A DNA stretch of 64,000 bases from NCBI GenBank assembly GCA_002315935.1, contig DCII01000032.1, forward strand, positions 11,222-75,221, read 5' to 3'. This document shows, piece by piece, positions 41,862 through 50,247 of the stretch. Position 1 is the first letter of the stretch, and the number at the start of each line of letters is the position of its first letter. The DNA comes from Ruminococcaceae bacterium UBA1730. Lineage in GTDB: Bacteria; Bacillota; Clostridia; Oscillospirales; Acutalibacteraceae. A program made the position numbers and the translations under genes. The notes beneath the pieces were generated by a model. That model saw only the letters and a list, made by a program, of their open reading frames with translations, was not told where the DNA came from and made no database searches.

Positions 41862-43379
41862 ATGGATTATTCAAAATTCAAAAGCGGAAGCGACATAAGA
41901 GGTTACGCTCTCGGTGACGAAAACAATCCCCTTTATATGAGCGACGAAATGGTTATGTGCTCAGCCGCCGCATTCGTTATGTGGCTTAAAAAGAGAACAG
42001 GCAAGGATAAGCTTTATATTTCAGTCGGCCACGACAGCAGACTTTCTGCCGACAGAATAAAGAATGCCGTTATCAAGGTTCTTGTTTCACATAATGTCAG
42101 CGTTGCGGACTGTGCACTATGCTCAACCCCCGCAATGTTTATGACAACGGTTGAAATGGGCTGTGACGGTGCAATTCAGATTACCGCAAGCCATCATCCC
42201 AAAGACAGAAACGGTCTGAAATTCTTCACTCGTGACGGCGGACTTGACGGTTCTGATATTGCAGACCTTCTTGCATCCGCAGGAGAAACCGAAAATCCAC
42301 TCGGAAACGGAAACGGCGAATGCAATTCCTGCAACTTCATGGGCAGATATGCCGAAATTCTCCGCAATATGATTATTGACGGAGTTAACGATGAGGCTGA
42401 CAGACTTCATCCTCTCAAGGGAATGAAAATAGTTGTTGATGCAGGTAACGGTGTCGGCGGCTTCTACGCAAAGGATGTGCTTGAAGTCCTCGGTGCAGAC
42501 ACGGAAGGAAGCCTTTATCTCAACCCTGACGGAAGCTTTCCAAACCACGCTCCCAACCCCGAAAACAAGGAGGCAATGGACTGCATTTCAAAAGCGGTTA
42601 AAGATTCGAATGCCGACCTCGGCGTTATCTTTGACACGGATGTTGACCGTGCCGCCTGCGTCGGCAAGGGTGGATTTGAAATAAACAGAAACAGAATTGT
42701 TGCTCTCGCTTCAAAGGTTGCTCTTGACTCCTGCCCCGGCGGAGTTATCGTTACGGACAGCGTAACCTCTGACGGACTTGCGGAATTCATCAGAGCAAAC
42801 GGCGGAATTCATCTGAGATTCAAGCGTGGATACAGAAATGTTATCAACAAGCAGATTGAGCTTTGCAACGAGGGAAAGAAATGTCCTCTTGCGATGGAAA
42901 CATCGGGTCACGCCGCATTCGCCGAAAACTATTTTCTTGATGACGGTGCATACCTCATAACAAAGCTTATTGTTGAAGCCGCCGCTCTTTCAAAGCAAGG
43001 AAAATGTCTTGATGACCTCATTTCAACTCTTCGTGAACCCGTTGAAGAAAAAGAGCTGAGATTCAAAATTCTCTGCGATGAATTCAGACCCGAGGGCGAA
43101 AAAATCATAAAGCTTTTTGAAAATGAAATTTCAAAGCACACCGAATGGAGCCCCTGCTCCGATAACAACGAGGGAATACGCATCAACGCCGACAAGGATA
43201 ACGGCAACGGCTGGTTCCTGCTTCGTCTGAGCGTTCATGACCCGATTATCGTTCTCAACACCGAAAGCGATGAAAAGGGCGGTACTCTTAAGATGTGCAA
43301 AGCGGTTCTTGATGTTATTTCGACTGCCGATAACATTGATATTCTTGATGTTTCGGCTCTCAAAGACTATGTAAAATAA
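41862..43379 (+). CDS. Phosphomannomutase/phosphoglucomutase
   Basis: Alpha-D-phosphohexomutase of 505 residues, interconverting hexose 1- and 6-phosphates through a phosphoserine. Four-domain layout: 'GSDIRGYALGDE' at the start, catalytic Ser in 'QITASHHPKDRNGLKFF', metal loop 'IFDTDVDRAACVG' (DxDxDR), sugar-specificity loop 'METSGHAAF' (close to the EMSGH of PMM/PGM) and phosphate-binding residues in the C-terminal domain. Which hexose it prefers cannot be read. Contrast with the mutase-like domain at 57410-59719, which has lost its serine. Good AGGAG site; 19 bp before the next gene. Confidence 0.88.
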   Translation: MDYSKFKSGSDIRGYALGDENNPLYMSDEMVMCSAAAFVMWLKKRTGKDKLYISVGHDSRLSADRIKNAVIKVLVSHNVSVADCALCSTPAMFMTTVEMGCDGAIQITASHHPKDRNGLKFFTRDGGLDGSDIADLLASAGETENPLGNGNGECNSCNFMGRYAEILRNMIIDGVNDEADRLHPLKGMKIVVDAGNGVGGFYAKDVLEVLGADTEGSLYLNPDGSFPNHAPNPENKEAMDCISKAVKDSNADLGVIFDTDVDRAACVGKGGFEINRNRIVALASKVALDSCPGGVIVTDSVTSDGLAEFIRANGGIHLRFKRGYRNVINKQIELCNEGKKCPLAMETSGHAAFAENYFLDDGAYLITKLIVEAAALSKQGKCLDDLISTLREPVEEKELRFKILCDEFRPEGEKIIKLFENEISKHTEWSPCSDNNEGIRINADKDNGNGWFLLRLSVHDPIIVLNTESDEKGGTLKMCKAVLDVISTADNIDILDVSALKDYVK

Positions 43380-43398
43380 ACAAACGAGGAGATATAAA

Positions 43399-44157
43399 AT
43401 GTTCAGAATTTTATCGACAAATGTTCTCTGTTGGGGCAAGGAAGGTCACGAAATCGAAAAAAGAATTCCTCTTCTTTGCAGAATGCTCAAGGAAGCAAAG
43501 CCCGATTCATTCGGCGTTCAGGAAGCTCATATTCAGTGGATGAAGGCTATCAAGGAAAGCCTTCCCGAATATGACTATGTAGGTGTGGGAAGAGAAGACG
43601 GCAAGGAGGACGGTGAGTTTTCGGCAGTCTTCTATCTCAAGGATAAATTTGATGCAAGCGAAAGCGGCAACTTCTGGATTTCCGAAACTCCCGAAAAACC
43701 ATCGAAGGGCTGGGATTCCGTCTGCACAAGAATTGCAACCTTCGTTAAGCTTACCGAAAAATCAACGGGAATTTCTTATGTTCATTTCAACACTCATCTT
43801 GACCATATCGGCAGAGTTGCACAGGTCAACGGTGCAAAAATGATTCAGGAAAAGGCGGCTTCATTCGGCGGCGTTCCCGTTGTCTGCACAGGCGACTTCA
43901 ATGTTGAGCAGGGCTCAGACTGCTATCAGACAATGGTCAGTGCGAATATGGCTGATGCAAGAATGCTCGCTCCGGATTCGGATGATTCATTTACCTTCCA
44001 TGGCTTTGACCCTGAAAACACTCATGTCATCATCGACTTTGTTTTCGTTGACAGAGCAACTGTTGAGCCGAAGGTATTCAAGGTTATCAATAAAAAGATT
44101 GACGGTGAGTTCTATTCAGACCACTATGCAATCTATTCAGATGTTGAAATAAAGTAA
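43399..44157 (+). CDS. Endonuclease/exonuclease/phosphatase (EEP) family hydrolase
   Basis: 252-residue Mg2+-dependent phosphodiesterase or phosphatase of the DNase I-like fold: 'LSTNVLCWG', catalytic Glu in 'FGVQEAHIQW', 'YVHFNTHLDHIG' (His/Asp), 'VVCTGDFNVEQGSD' (GDFN) and 'IDFVFVD...YSDHYAIYSDVEIK' (SDH). There is no signal peptide, so the target is cytoplasmic; nucleic acid, phosphoinositide-like or sugar phosphate substrates are all possible in this family. GAGGAG precedes the ATG. Sits between the mutase and aconitase genes in one operon. Confidence 0.83.
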   Translation: MFRILSTNVLCWGKEGHEIEKRIPLLCRMLKEAKPDSFGVQEAHIQWMKAIKESLPEYDYVGVGREDGKEDGEFSAVFYLKDKFDASESGNFWISETPEKPSKGWDSVCTRIATFVKLTEKSTGISYVHFNTHLDHIGRVAQVNGAKMIQEKAASFGGVPVVCTGDFNVEQGSDCYQTMVSANMADARMLAPDSDDSFTFHGFDPENTHVIIDFVFVDRATVEPKVFKVINKKIDGEFYSDHYAIYSDVEIK

Positions 44158-44169
44158 TTGGAGGACACA

Positions 44170-46104
44170 ATGGGACTTACTATCGGACAGAAACTTATCA
44201 AAAATCACCTTGTAAGCGGTGAAATGATTCCGGGAACGGAAATCGGTCTTAAGATTGACCAGACACTTACTCAGGATGCAACCGGCACTATGGCATATCT
44301 TGAATTCGAAGCAATGGGCGTTGAAAGAGTACGCACGGAGCTTTCTGTTGCTTACATAGACCACAATACTCTTCAGACGGGATTTGAAAACGCCGATGAC
44401 CACAGATTCATTCAGAGCGTTGCGAAGAAGAGAGGTCTTCTCTTTTCGAAGCCCGGCAACGGCATCTGCCATCAGCTCCATCTTGAGCGTTTCGGCAAAC
44501 CCGGCAAAACTCTTATCGGCTCAGACAGCCACACTCCCACGGGCGGCGGCATCGGTATGCTTGCCATCGGTGCAGGTGGACTTGATGTTGCTGTTGCAAT
44601 GGGCGGCGGCACATACTACACAACCATGCCTAAAATGACCCTTGTCCGTCTTTCCGGCAAGCTTTCGCCGTGGGTCGGAGCAAAGGACATCATCCTTGAG
44701 GTTCTCCGCATAATGAGCGTCAAGGGCGGTGTCGGAAAAATTATCGAATACGGCGGCGAAGGCGTTAAAACTCTTTCCGTTCCCGAAAGAGCAACCATAA
44801 CCAACATGGGTGCAGAGCTTGGTGCAACAACATCTGTTTTCCCCTCTGACGAAACAACAAAGGCCTTCCTCAAGGCTCAGGGCAGAGAAGAAGACTGGAG
44901 CGAGCTCAAGAGCGATGATGATGCAGTTTATGACGAAATCATCGACATTGACCTTTGTAAGCTTGCTCCGATGGCGGCTATGCCTCATATGCCCGATAAT
45001 GTTAAAACAGTTGAAGAAATCGGCAACATTGAAATCAGCCAGGTCTGCATAGGCTCATGCACAAACTCCTCTCTTCTTGACCTTCTTAAGGTTGCTTCAA
45101 TCCTCAAGGGAAAGAAGGTTGCTCCGAATGTCAGCCTTACCATTTCTCCCGGCTCAATGCAGGTTCTGAATATGCTTTCACTCAACGGTGCACTTTCTGA
45201 TATTCTTTCGGCAGGTGCAAGACTTCTTGAGTGCTCCTGCGGTCCCTGCATCGGCATGGGTCAGTCTCCGCAGTCAAAGGGCGTTTCCCTTCGCACATTC
45301 AACAGAAACTTTGAAGGCCGTTCAGGCACGGCAGATGCGGGAATTTATCTTGTTTCTCCCGAGGTTGCCGCCGCTTCCGCTCTCACGGGTGTTCTTACAG
45401 ATCCGAGAACTCTCGGCGAAATGCCCGAAATCAAAATGCCTGAACGCTTCATCATCAACGATAATATGATTGAAAAGCCTGCTTCGGTTGAAGAAACTGA
45501 TTCGGTTGAAATCAAATACGGTCCGAACATCAAGCCCTTCCCCTCAAGCACGGAGCTTCCCGAAAGCATTGAAGCTCCTGCCATTCTCAAGGTCGGCGAT
45601 AACATCACAACTGACCATATCATGCCAGCAGGTGCAAAAATTCTCCCCTACCGTTCAAACATCCCCTTCCTTTCAAATTTCTGCTTCAGGCAGTGCGATG
45701 AAAAGTTTGCGGAGCGTTGCAAGGCCGCAGGAAAGGGCTTCATCATCGGCGGTGCAAACTACGGTCAGGGTTCGTCAAGAGAGCACGCCGCTCTTGTTCC
45801 ACTCTATCTCGGCATTAAGGCGGTCATTGCAAAGTCATTCGCAAGAATTCACTGTGCAAACCTCATAAACGCAGGCATTATGCCATTCACATTTGCGAAT
45901 GCGGATGATTATGACAGAATTGACACGGATGATATTCTTGCTCTTGAAGGCATCAGAGATGCAATAAAAGACGGCAAGAAGGTTGTTCTTAAAAACATCA
46001 CAAAGGGTCAGGAATATGCCCTCAATTATGATTATTCCGAGAGACAGGTTTCAATGATTCTTGAAGGCGGTCTTCTCAACTACACAAGAAATTGCGCAAA
46101 GTAA
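44170..46104 (+). CDS. acnA: Aconitate hydratase
   Basis: [4Fe-4S] enzyme converting citrate to isocitrate. The 644-residue protein, shorter than E. coli AcnA or AcnB, belongs to the compact aconitase/IPM isomerase-like type. Cluster ligands: 'IGSCTNSS' and 'CSCGPCIGMG'; also 'IGSDSHTPTGGGIGMLAIGAGG' and the swivel domain 'GGANYGQGSSREHAAL'. The ATG at 44170 has GGAGG before it; a TTG 12 bp earlier overlaps that site. idh follows after 12 bp, so the pair makes 2-oxoglutarate from citrate, probably for glutamate. Citrate synthase is not in the window. Confidence 0.93.
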   Translation: MGLTIGQKLIKNHLVSGEMIPGTEIGLKIDQTLTQDATGTMAYLEFEAMGVERVRTELSVAYIDHNTLQTGFENADDHRFIQSVAKKRGLLFSKPGNGICHQLHLERFGKPGKTLIGSDSHTPTGGGIGMLAIGAGGLDVAVAMGGGTYYTTMPKMTLVRLSGKLSPWVGAKDIILEVLRIMSVKGGVGKIIEYGGEGVKTLSVPERATITNMGAELGATTSVFPSDETTKAFLKAQGREEDWSELKSDDDAVYDEIIDIDLCKLAPMAAMPHMPDNVKTVEEIGNIEISQVCIGSCTNSSLLDLLKVASILKGKKVAPNVSLTISPGSMQVLNMLSLNGALSDILSAGARLLECSCGPCIGMGQSPQSKGVSLRTFNRNFEGRSGTADAGIYLVSPEVAAASALTGVLTDPRTLGEMPEIKMPERFIINDNMIEKPASVEETDSVEIKYGPNIKPFPSSTELPESIEAPAILKVGDNITTDHIMPAGAKILPYRSNIPFLSNFCFRQCDEKFAERCKAAGKGFIIGGANYGQGSSREHAALVPLYLGIKAVIAKSFARIHCANLINAGIMPFTFANADDYDRIDTDDILALEGIRDAIKDGKKVVLKNITKGQEYALNYDYSERQVSMILEGGLLNYTRNCAK

Positions 46105-46116
46105 GGAGAAAAAAAC

Positions 46117-47280
46117 ATGACAGAAGCACAGCTTAAAAATGCTCTTGAAAAATTCGAAGCTCTTATCAAAGAGCAGGATGCAAGAAGCGAAATGATTAAG
46201 AAGCAGGGAGATTTTATCGACTATTCGAAGCTTGATAAGCTCACTATCGGCGTTTGCGGCGGCGACGGTATCGGTCCCATCATCACGAACGAGGCGGCAA
46301 GAGTTCTTGAATTTCTTCTCAAGAAGGATGTTGAAGAAGGAAAGATTGAATTCAAAACTATTGACGGACTTACGATTGAAAACCGTGTTGCGGTCAACAA
46401 GGCTATTCCCGATGATGTTCTTGAAGAGCTTAAAAAATGCCCCGTTATCCTCAAGGGACCCACAACAACTCCGCAGGCAGGCGACCCGTGGCCGAACATT
46501 GAAAGTGCAAATGTTGCAATGAGAAAGGCACTTGACCTTTTCGCAAATGTCCGCCCCGTCAAGATTCCCGAGCAGGGCATTGACTGGACCTTCTTCCGTG
46601 AAAACACAGAGGGTGCATATGCAGTCGGCTCAAAGGGAGTTCATGTTACGGATGACCTTGCAATGGACTTTGTTGTTACAACAACAGAAGGCTCCGAAAG
46701 AATTGCAAAGCTCGCTTATGAATATGCAAAGAATAATCACAAGGACAGAGTTTCAATCATTCAGAAGGCGAATGTTATCAAAACAACCGACGGAAAGTTC
46801 CTCAACCTCTGCAAGAATATCGGCAAGGATTATCCCGAAATCACAACAGATGAATGGTATATCGACATCACAACAGCAAAGCTCATTGACGAGAAACGCA
46901 GAAGAGATTTCAAGGTATTCATTCTTCCCAACCTCTACGGCGATATAATCACTGACGAAGCTGCTGAATTCCAGGGCGGAGTCGGCACGGCAGGAAGTGC
47001 AAACATCGGCAAGAAATATGCTATGTTTGAGGCTATTCACGGCTCTGCTCCGAGAATGATAAGAGAAGGCAGAGGCAAATATGCTGACCCCTGCTCAATG
47101 CTCCGTGCGGCTGTTATGCTTCTTTCTCATATCGGCAGACAGGCAGAAGCAGACAAGCTTGAAAGAGCACTTGACATCTGTATGCTTGAAGAAAAGAAGC
47201 TCACCATAACAGGCAGAGAAGACGGTGCAACCTGCGAAGACTTCGGCAACTATGTTATGGAAACACTCGCAACATTATAA
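46117..47280 (+). CDS. icd: Isocitrate dehydrogenase (isocitrate/isopropylmalate family)
   Basis: Oxidative decarboxylation of isocitrate to 2-oxoglutarate. The 387-residue protein has 'GGDGIGPIITNEA', the substrate loop 'SANVAMRKALDLFANVRPV' (Ser phosphosite position and Arg residues), 'FRENTEGAYAVGSKG', 'ILPNLYGDIITDEAAEFQGGVGTAGSANIG' and 'FEAIHGSAPRM'. An N-terminal extension of about 40 residues precedes the Rossmann-like start. The coenzyme cannot be told reliably from the HGSAPRM loop. Partnership with aconitase makes isocitrate the likely substrate rather than isopropylmalate. Last gene of the operon; a terminator follows at once. Confidence 0.88.
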   Translation: MTEAQLKNALEKFEALIKEQDARSEMIKKQGDFIDYSKLDKLTIGVCGGDGIGPIITNEAARVLEFLLKKDVEEGKIEFKTIDGLTIENRVAVNKAIPDDVLEELKKCPVILKGPTTTPQAGDPWPNIESANVAMRKALDLFANVRPVKIPEQGIDWTFFRENTEGAYAVGSKGVHVTDDLAMDFVVTTTEGSERIAKLAYEYAKNNHKDRVSIIQKANVIKTTDGKFLNLCKNIGKDYPEITTDEWYIDITTAKLIDEKRRRDFKVFILPNLYGDIITDEAAEFQGGVGTAGSANIGKKYAMFEAIHGSAPRMIREGRGKYADPCSMLRAAVMLLSHIGRQAEADKLERALDICMLEEKKLTITGREDGATCEDFGNYVMETLATL

Positions 47281-47298
47281 TATAGCGGCACAGACATG

Positions 47299-47330
47299 GA
47301 CTGCACTCTTTCGGGAATGCAGTCTTTTTT
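47299..47330 (+). terminator. Terminator of the malQ-idh operon
   Basis: GACTGCA (47299-47305) and TGCAGTC (47318-47324) with a 12-base loop and T6 tail. Confidence 0.85.
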
Positions 47331-47359
47331 AATTATTTATTAAAAATATATGAAGTCTG

Positions 47360-47388
47360 TTGACAAATCGTTCTTAATAATTTATAAT
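47360..47388 (+). promoter_or_regulatory. Consensus promoter of tRNA-Leu
   Basis: Perfect TTGACA (47360-47365), 17-bp spacer, perfect TATAAT (47383-47388), about 47 bp before the tRNA. Confidence 0.88.
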
Positions 47389-47435
47389 AGCCGGGAAGGT
47401 GGATAAGGGAATTCATTATTTTTATCCATTCTTAT

Positions 47436-47522
47436 GCCGGTGTGGCGAAATCGGCAGACGCAAGGGACTTAAAATCCCTCGGTGGCAACACCGTACCGGT
47501 TCAAGTCCGGTCACCGGCACCA
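47436..47522 (+). tRNA. tRNA-Leu (anticodon TAA)
   Basis: 87 bases. Acceptor arms GCCGGTG (47436-47442) and CACCGGC (47512-47518), discriminator A, CCA encoded in the genome. Anticodon loop CTTAAAA between GGGA and TCCC gives TAA. Long variable arm (TCGGTGGCAACACCGT) as expected for a class II leucine tRNA; T-arm GGTTCAAGTCC. Confidence 0.97.
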
Positions 47523-47662
47523 TAATGCCTTTGCTTGCGCAATCAGGGGCATTAATTAATGAATAATGAATAGTATTGGTCAAACAGTGCTCTTTTCTGC
47601 AAGAGAAGCAATTGTTAAAGCTCTGTTTATCTGTATTGTTCATTGTTCATTTTTTTATGTTT

Positions 47663-47699
47663 AAAAGGTATGTGCTTCGGATTGAAACACATACCTTTT
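47663..47699. terminator. Terminator of the rnj-ftsH operon, symmetric
   Basis: AAAAGGTATGTG (47663-47674) and CACATACCTTTT (47688-47699) form a perfect 12-bp stem with A/T runs on both sides; it can stop transcripts from ftsH and from the tRNA side. Confidence 0.85.
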
Positions 47700-47713
47700 C
47701 TGTTTATTATGAA

Positions 47714-49651
47714 TTATTCTTCTGTTATCTCCGTAACCGTTTCTTCCGGAGCTTCTGACGGCTTTTCCGTCTTGATTTCTTCAAGAGCTTCGCCGTTCAT
47801 CAGCTTGCGGAATTCTTCACCGCTGATTTTTTCTCTTTCAAGAAGAACATTTGCAACAACATGAAGCTTATCCATATTCTCCGTAAGAATTCTTTCTGTT
47901 TCAGCATAGGCATTCTTGATGATTTCTTCTATTTCTTCATCTATCCTTGCGGCAACATTTTCAGAATAATTGCGAACATGATTAAAGCTCTTGCCGAGGA
48001 AAACCTCGTTGCTCTGGTCGCCGAAAACAATCGGTCCGAGCTTTTCGCTCATTCCGTATTTGGTTACCATATTTCTTGCAACATCGGTAACTCTTTCAAG
48101 GTCGTTTGAAGCTCCCGTTGATATATCGCCGAGAACCAACGCTTCAGCAACTCTGCCGCCGAGCATACTGACAAGGCTATCGAGCATCTGATTTTTTGAA
48201 ACATAGTTTTTATCCTCTTCGGGTCTGTAAAGCGTATAGCCGCCTGCCATACCTCTTGGAATAATCGAAACCTGATGAACAGGGTCTTTATGCTCAAGGA
48301 AGAAGCTTGAAACTGCGTGACCTGCTTCGTGATAGGCGGTAAGCTTCTTTGCCTTTTCGTTCATCTTATGGGATTTCTTCTCCGAACCCATTTCAACCTT
48401 GAGAGTAGCTTCGTCAATTTCAGCCATTGTGATTGCCTTCTTGCCGCTTCTTGCCGCAAGGAGAGCCGCCTCGTTGAGAAGATTTTCAAGGTCTGCACCG
48501 GTAAATCCGACTGTTCCGTGTGCAATGCTTTCAAGATTGACATCGGGAGCAAGAGGCTTCTTCTTTGCATGAACCTTAAGAATTTCAACTCTTCCCTTTG
48601 CATCGGGATAATTGACTGTTACCTGGCGGTCAAATCTACCCGGTCTTAAAAGAGCAGGGTCAAGAATATCAGGACGGTTGGTTGCGGCTATAACAATAAC
48701 GCCTTCATTCGCTCCGAAGCCGTCCATTTCAACAAGCAACTGGTTGAGGGTCTGTTCTCTTTCGTCATGACCGCCGCCCATGCCTGCACCTCTGTGTCTG
48801 CCGACTGCATCAATTTCATCAATAAAAATGATGGCAGGTGAGCTTTTCTTTGCCTGGTCAAAAAGGTCACGCACTCTCGACGCACCGACACCGACATACA
48901 TCTCAACGAAATCCGAACCTGAAATTGAAAGGAAGGGAACATCCGCTTCGCCTGCAACGGCTCTCGCAAGAAGGGTTTTACCTGTTCCCGGAGGGCCGAC
49001 AAGCAGAACACCCTTGGGAATTCTCGCTCCGAGTTCATCAAACTTCTTCGGATTTTTGAGGAATTCAACAATTTCGGCAAGCTCTTCCTTTTCTTCGTCT
49101 GCACCTGCAACATTCTCGAATGTTGTTTTTCTTTTTTCATCCTTAACCTGCTTTACCCTTGCTTTTCCGAAGGAAAGAGTTCTGTTGTTTTCGCTTCCGA
49201 TGGTCATATTCATTTTTCTGAACATGAAAAATGTTATTCCTGCCATAGCAAGAAGCAAAACAAGGGTGGGCAGAATGTTGGTTATCCACTGACCCGTTGA
49301 GCCTGTAATATAGCAAGCCTTAATCATGTCATCGGGATGCTCGGCGTTATAGGTCATAACCTTTTCGTGAACATCATCAACAAAAAGCGCAACACTCGGA
49401 ACGGTGTATGCCTTAATCTGCTTTTCGCCTTTTTTGGTATATTCAAGTGCACCGCTGCTGAGGTTGAGCTTATATTCCGCTATCTCACCCTTTTCGAACA
49501 TCGAAACAACCTGATAATATTCGAGCTTTTCAACCTGCTGAGCGTTGACATAATAATAAAGTCCGCTAATAAGTGCAATGGTGATAATCAGGTAAGGGAG
49601 AAAGGAAATCAGCTTCCTCTGTTTTTTATTCTTATCGTTATTTGTGTTCAA
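47714..49651 (-). CDS. ftsH: FtsH, membrane ATP-dependent zinc metalloprotease
   Basis: Membrane-anchored AAA+ protease for quality control and regulated proteolysis. The 645-residue protein has two membrane helices (about residues 15-33 and 125-145) flanking an external domain, AAA domain with Walker A GPPGTGKT, Walker B 'IIFIDEIDAVG' and SRH 'NRPDILDPALLRPGRFDR', then the zinc site HEAGH and 'DLERVTDVARNMV'. The acidic tail (TEKPSEAPEETVTEITEE) is unremarkable for the family. Start is TTG; AAGGAGTGA lies about 12 bp upstream. Last gene of the operon, 44 bp after hpt, as in most Firmicutes. Confidence 0.96.
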   Translation of the reverse strand: MNTNNDKNKKQRKLISFLPYLIITIALISGLYYYVNAQQVEKLEYYQVVSMFEKGEIAEYKLNLSSGALEYTKKGEKQIKAYTVPSVALFVDDVHEKVMTYNAEHPDDMIKACYITGSTGQWITNILPTLVLLLAMAGITFFMFRKMNMTIGSENNRTLSFGKARVKQVKDEKRKTTFENVAGADEEKEELAEIVEFLKNPKKFDELGARIPKGVLLVGPPGTGKTLLARAVAGEADVPFLSISGSDFVEMYVGVGASRVRDLFDQAKKSSPAIIFIDEIDAVGRHRGAGMGGGHDEREQTLNQLLVEMDGFGANEGVIVIAATNRPDILDPALLRPGRFDRQVTVNYPDAKGRVEILKVHAKKKPLAPDVNLESIAHGTVGFTGADLENLLNEAALLAARSGKKAITMAEIDEATLKVEMGSEKKSHKMNEKAKKLTAYHEAGHAVSSFFLEHKDPVHQVSIIPRGMAGGYTLYRPEEDKNYVSKNQMLDSLVSMLGGRVAEALVLGDISTGASNDLERVTDVARNMVTKYGMSEKLGPIVFGDQSNEVFLGKSFNHVRNYSENVAARIDEEIEEIIKNAYAETERILTENMDKLHVVANVLLEREKISGEEFRKLMNGEALEEIKTEKPSEAPEETVTEITEE

Positions 49652-49695
49652 TTGGAAAAATCACTCCTTAGATATTTTTGACCTTCCGTCAACTT

Positions 49696-50235
49696 TTATT
49701 CCGAATAAACTTCTCTTTTAAGTATTCCGATAAAGGGAAGATTTCTGTATTTTTCATCATAATCAAGGCCGTAGCCGACAACGAATTCATCGGGAACATT
49801 CATGCCGAAATAATCAGCCTTGAGGTCAACAACTCTGCGTTCGGGCTTGTCAAGAAGAGTGCAGATTCTTATGCTGTTCGGATTTCTGCCGAGAAGAATT
49901 GATTTGACATAATTGAGAGTTCTGCCGGAATCAAGAATATCCTCAACAATGAGCACATCATATCCGCTCAGATTTATATCAAGGTCTTTGACAATCTTGA
50001 CTACGCCGCTTGACTTCGAACCCGCTCCGTAAGAGGAAACGCACATGAAATCAATTTTGCATGGAACGGTTATTGCTCTCATGAGGTCTGCCATAAAAAC
50101 AACGGAACCCTTGAGAATGCTGACAAGGAGAAGATTTTTGCCCTCATAATCCTTGCTGATTTCCGCACCGAGCTTTGCAACAATTGCGTGAAGCTCTTCT
50201 TCGCTGTAAAGAATTTTTTCAATATCGTTAATCAT
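49696..50235 (-). CDS. hpt: Hypoxanthine phosphoribosyltransferase
   Basis: Purine salvage: hypoxanthine or guanine plus PRPP to IMP or GMP. The 179-residue protein shows 'LLVSILKGSVVFMADLMRAI', the PRPP-binding motif 'VLIVEDILDSGRTL' and the C-terminal 'VVGYGLDYDEKYRNLPFIGIL'. It lies between tilS (12 bp) and ftsH, the standard tilS-hpt-ftsH order. In Bacillus TilS and Hpt form a complex that regulates ftsH expression; whether that occurs here is unknown. Confidence 0.96.
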   Translation of the reverse strand: MINDIEKILYSEEELHAIVAKLGAEISKDYEGKNLLLVSILKGSVVFMADLMRAITVPCKIDFMCVSSYGAGSKSSGVVKIVKDLDINLSGYDVLIVEDILDSGRTLNYVKSILLGRNPNSIRICTLLDKPERRVVDLKADYFGMNVPDEFVVGYGLDYDEKYRNLPFIGILKREVYSE

Positions 50236-50247
50236 TTCTAATTCCTT

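Noticed and set aside
47523..47560. Inverted repeat AATGCC...GGGCATT after tRNA-Leu as a terminator
   Set aside because: Only a 6-7 bp stem with a 17-base loop and no T run; the symmetric hairpin at 47663-47699 is the better terminator.
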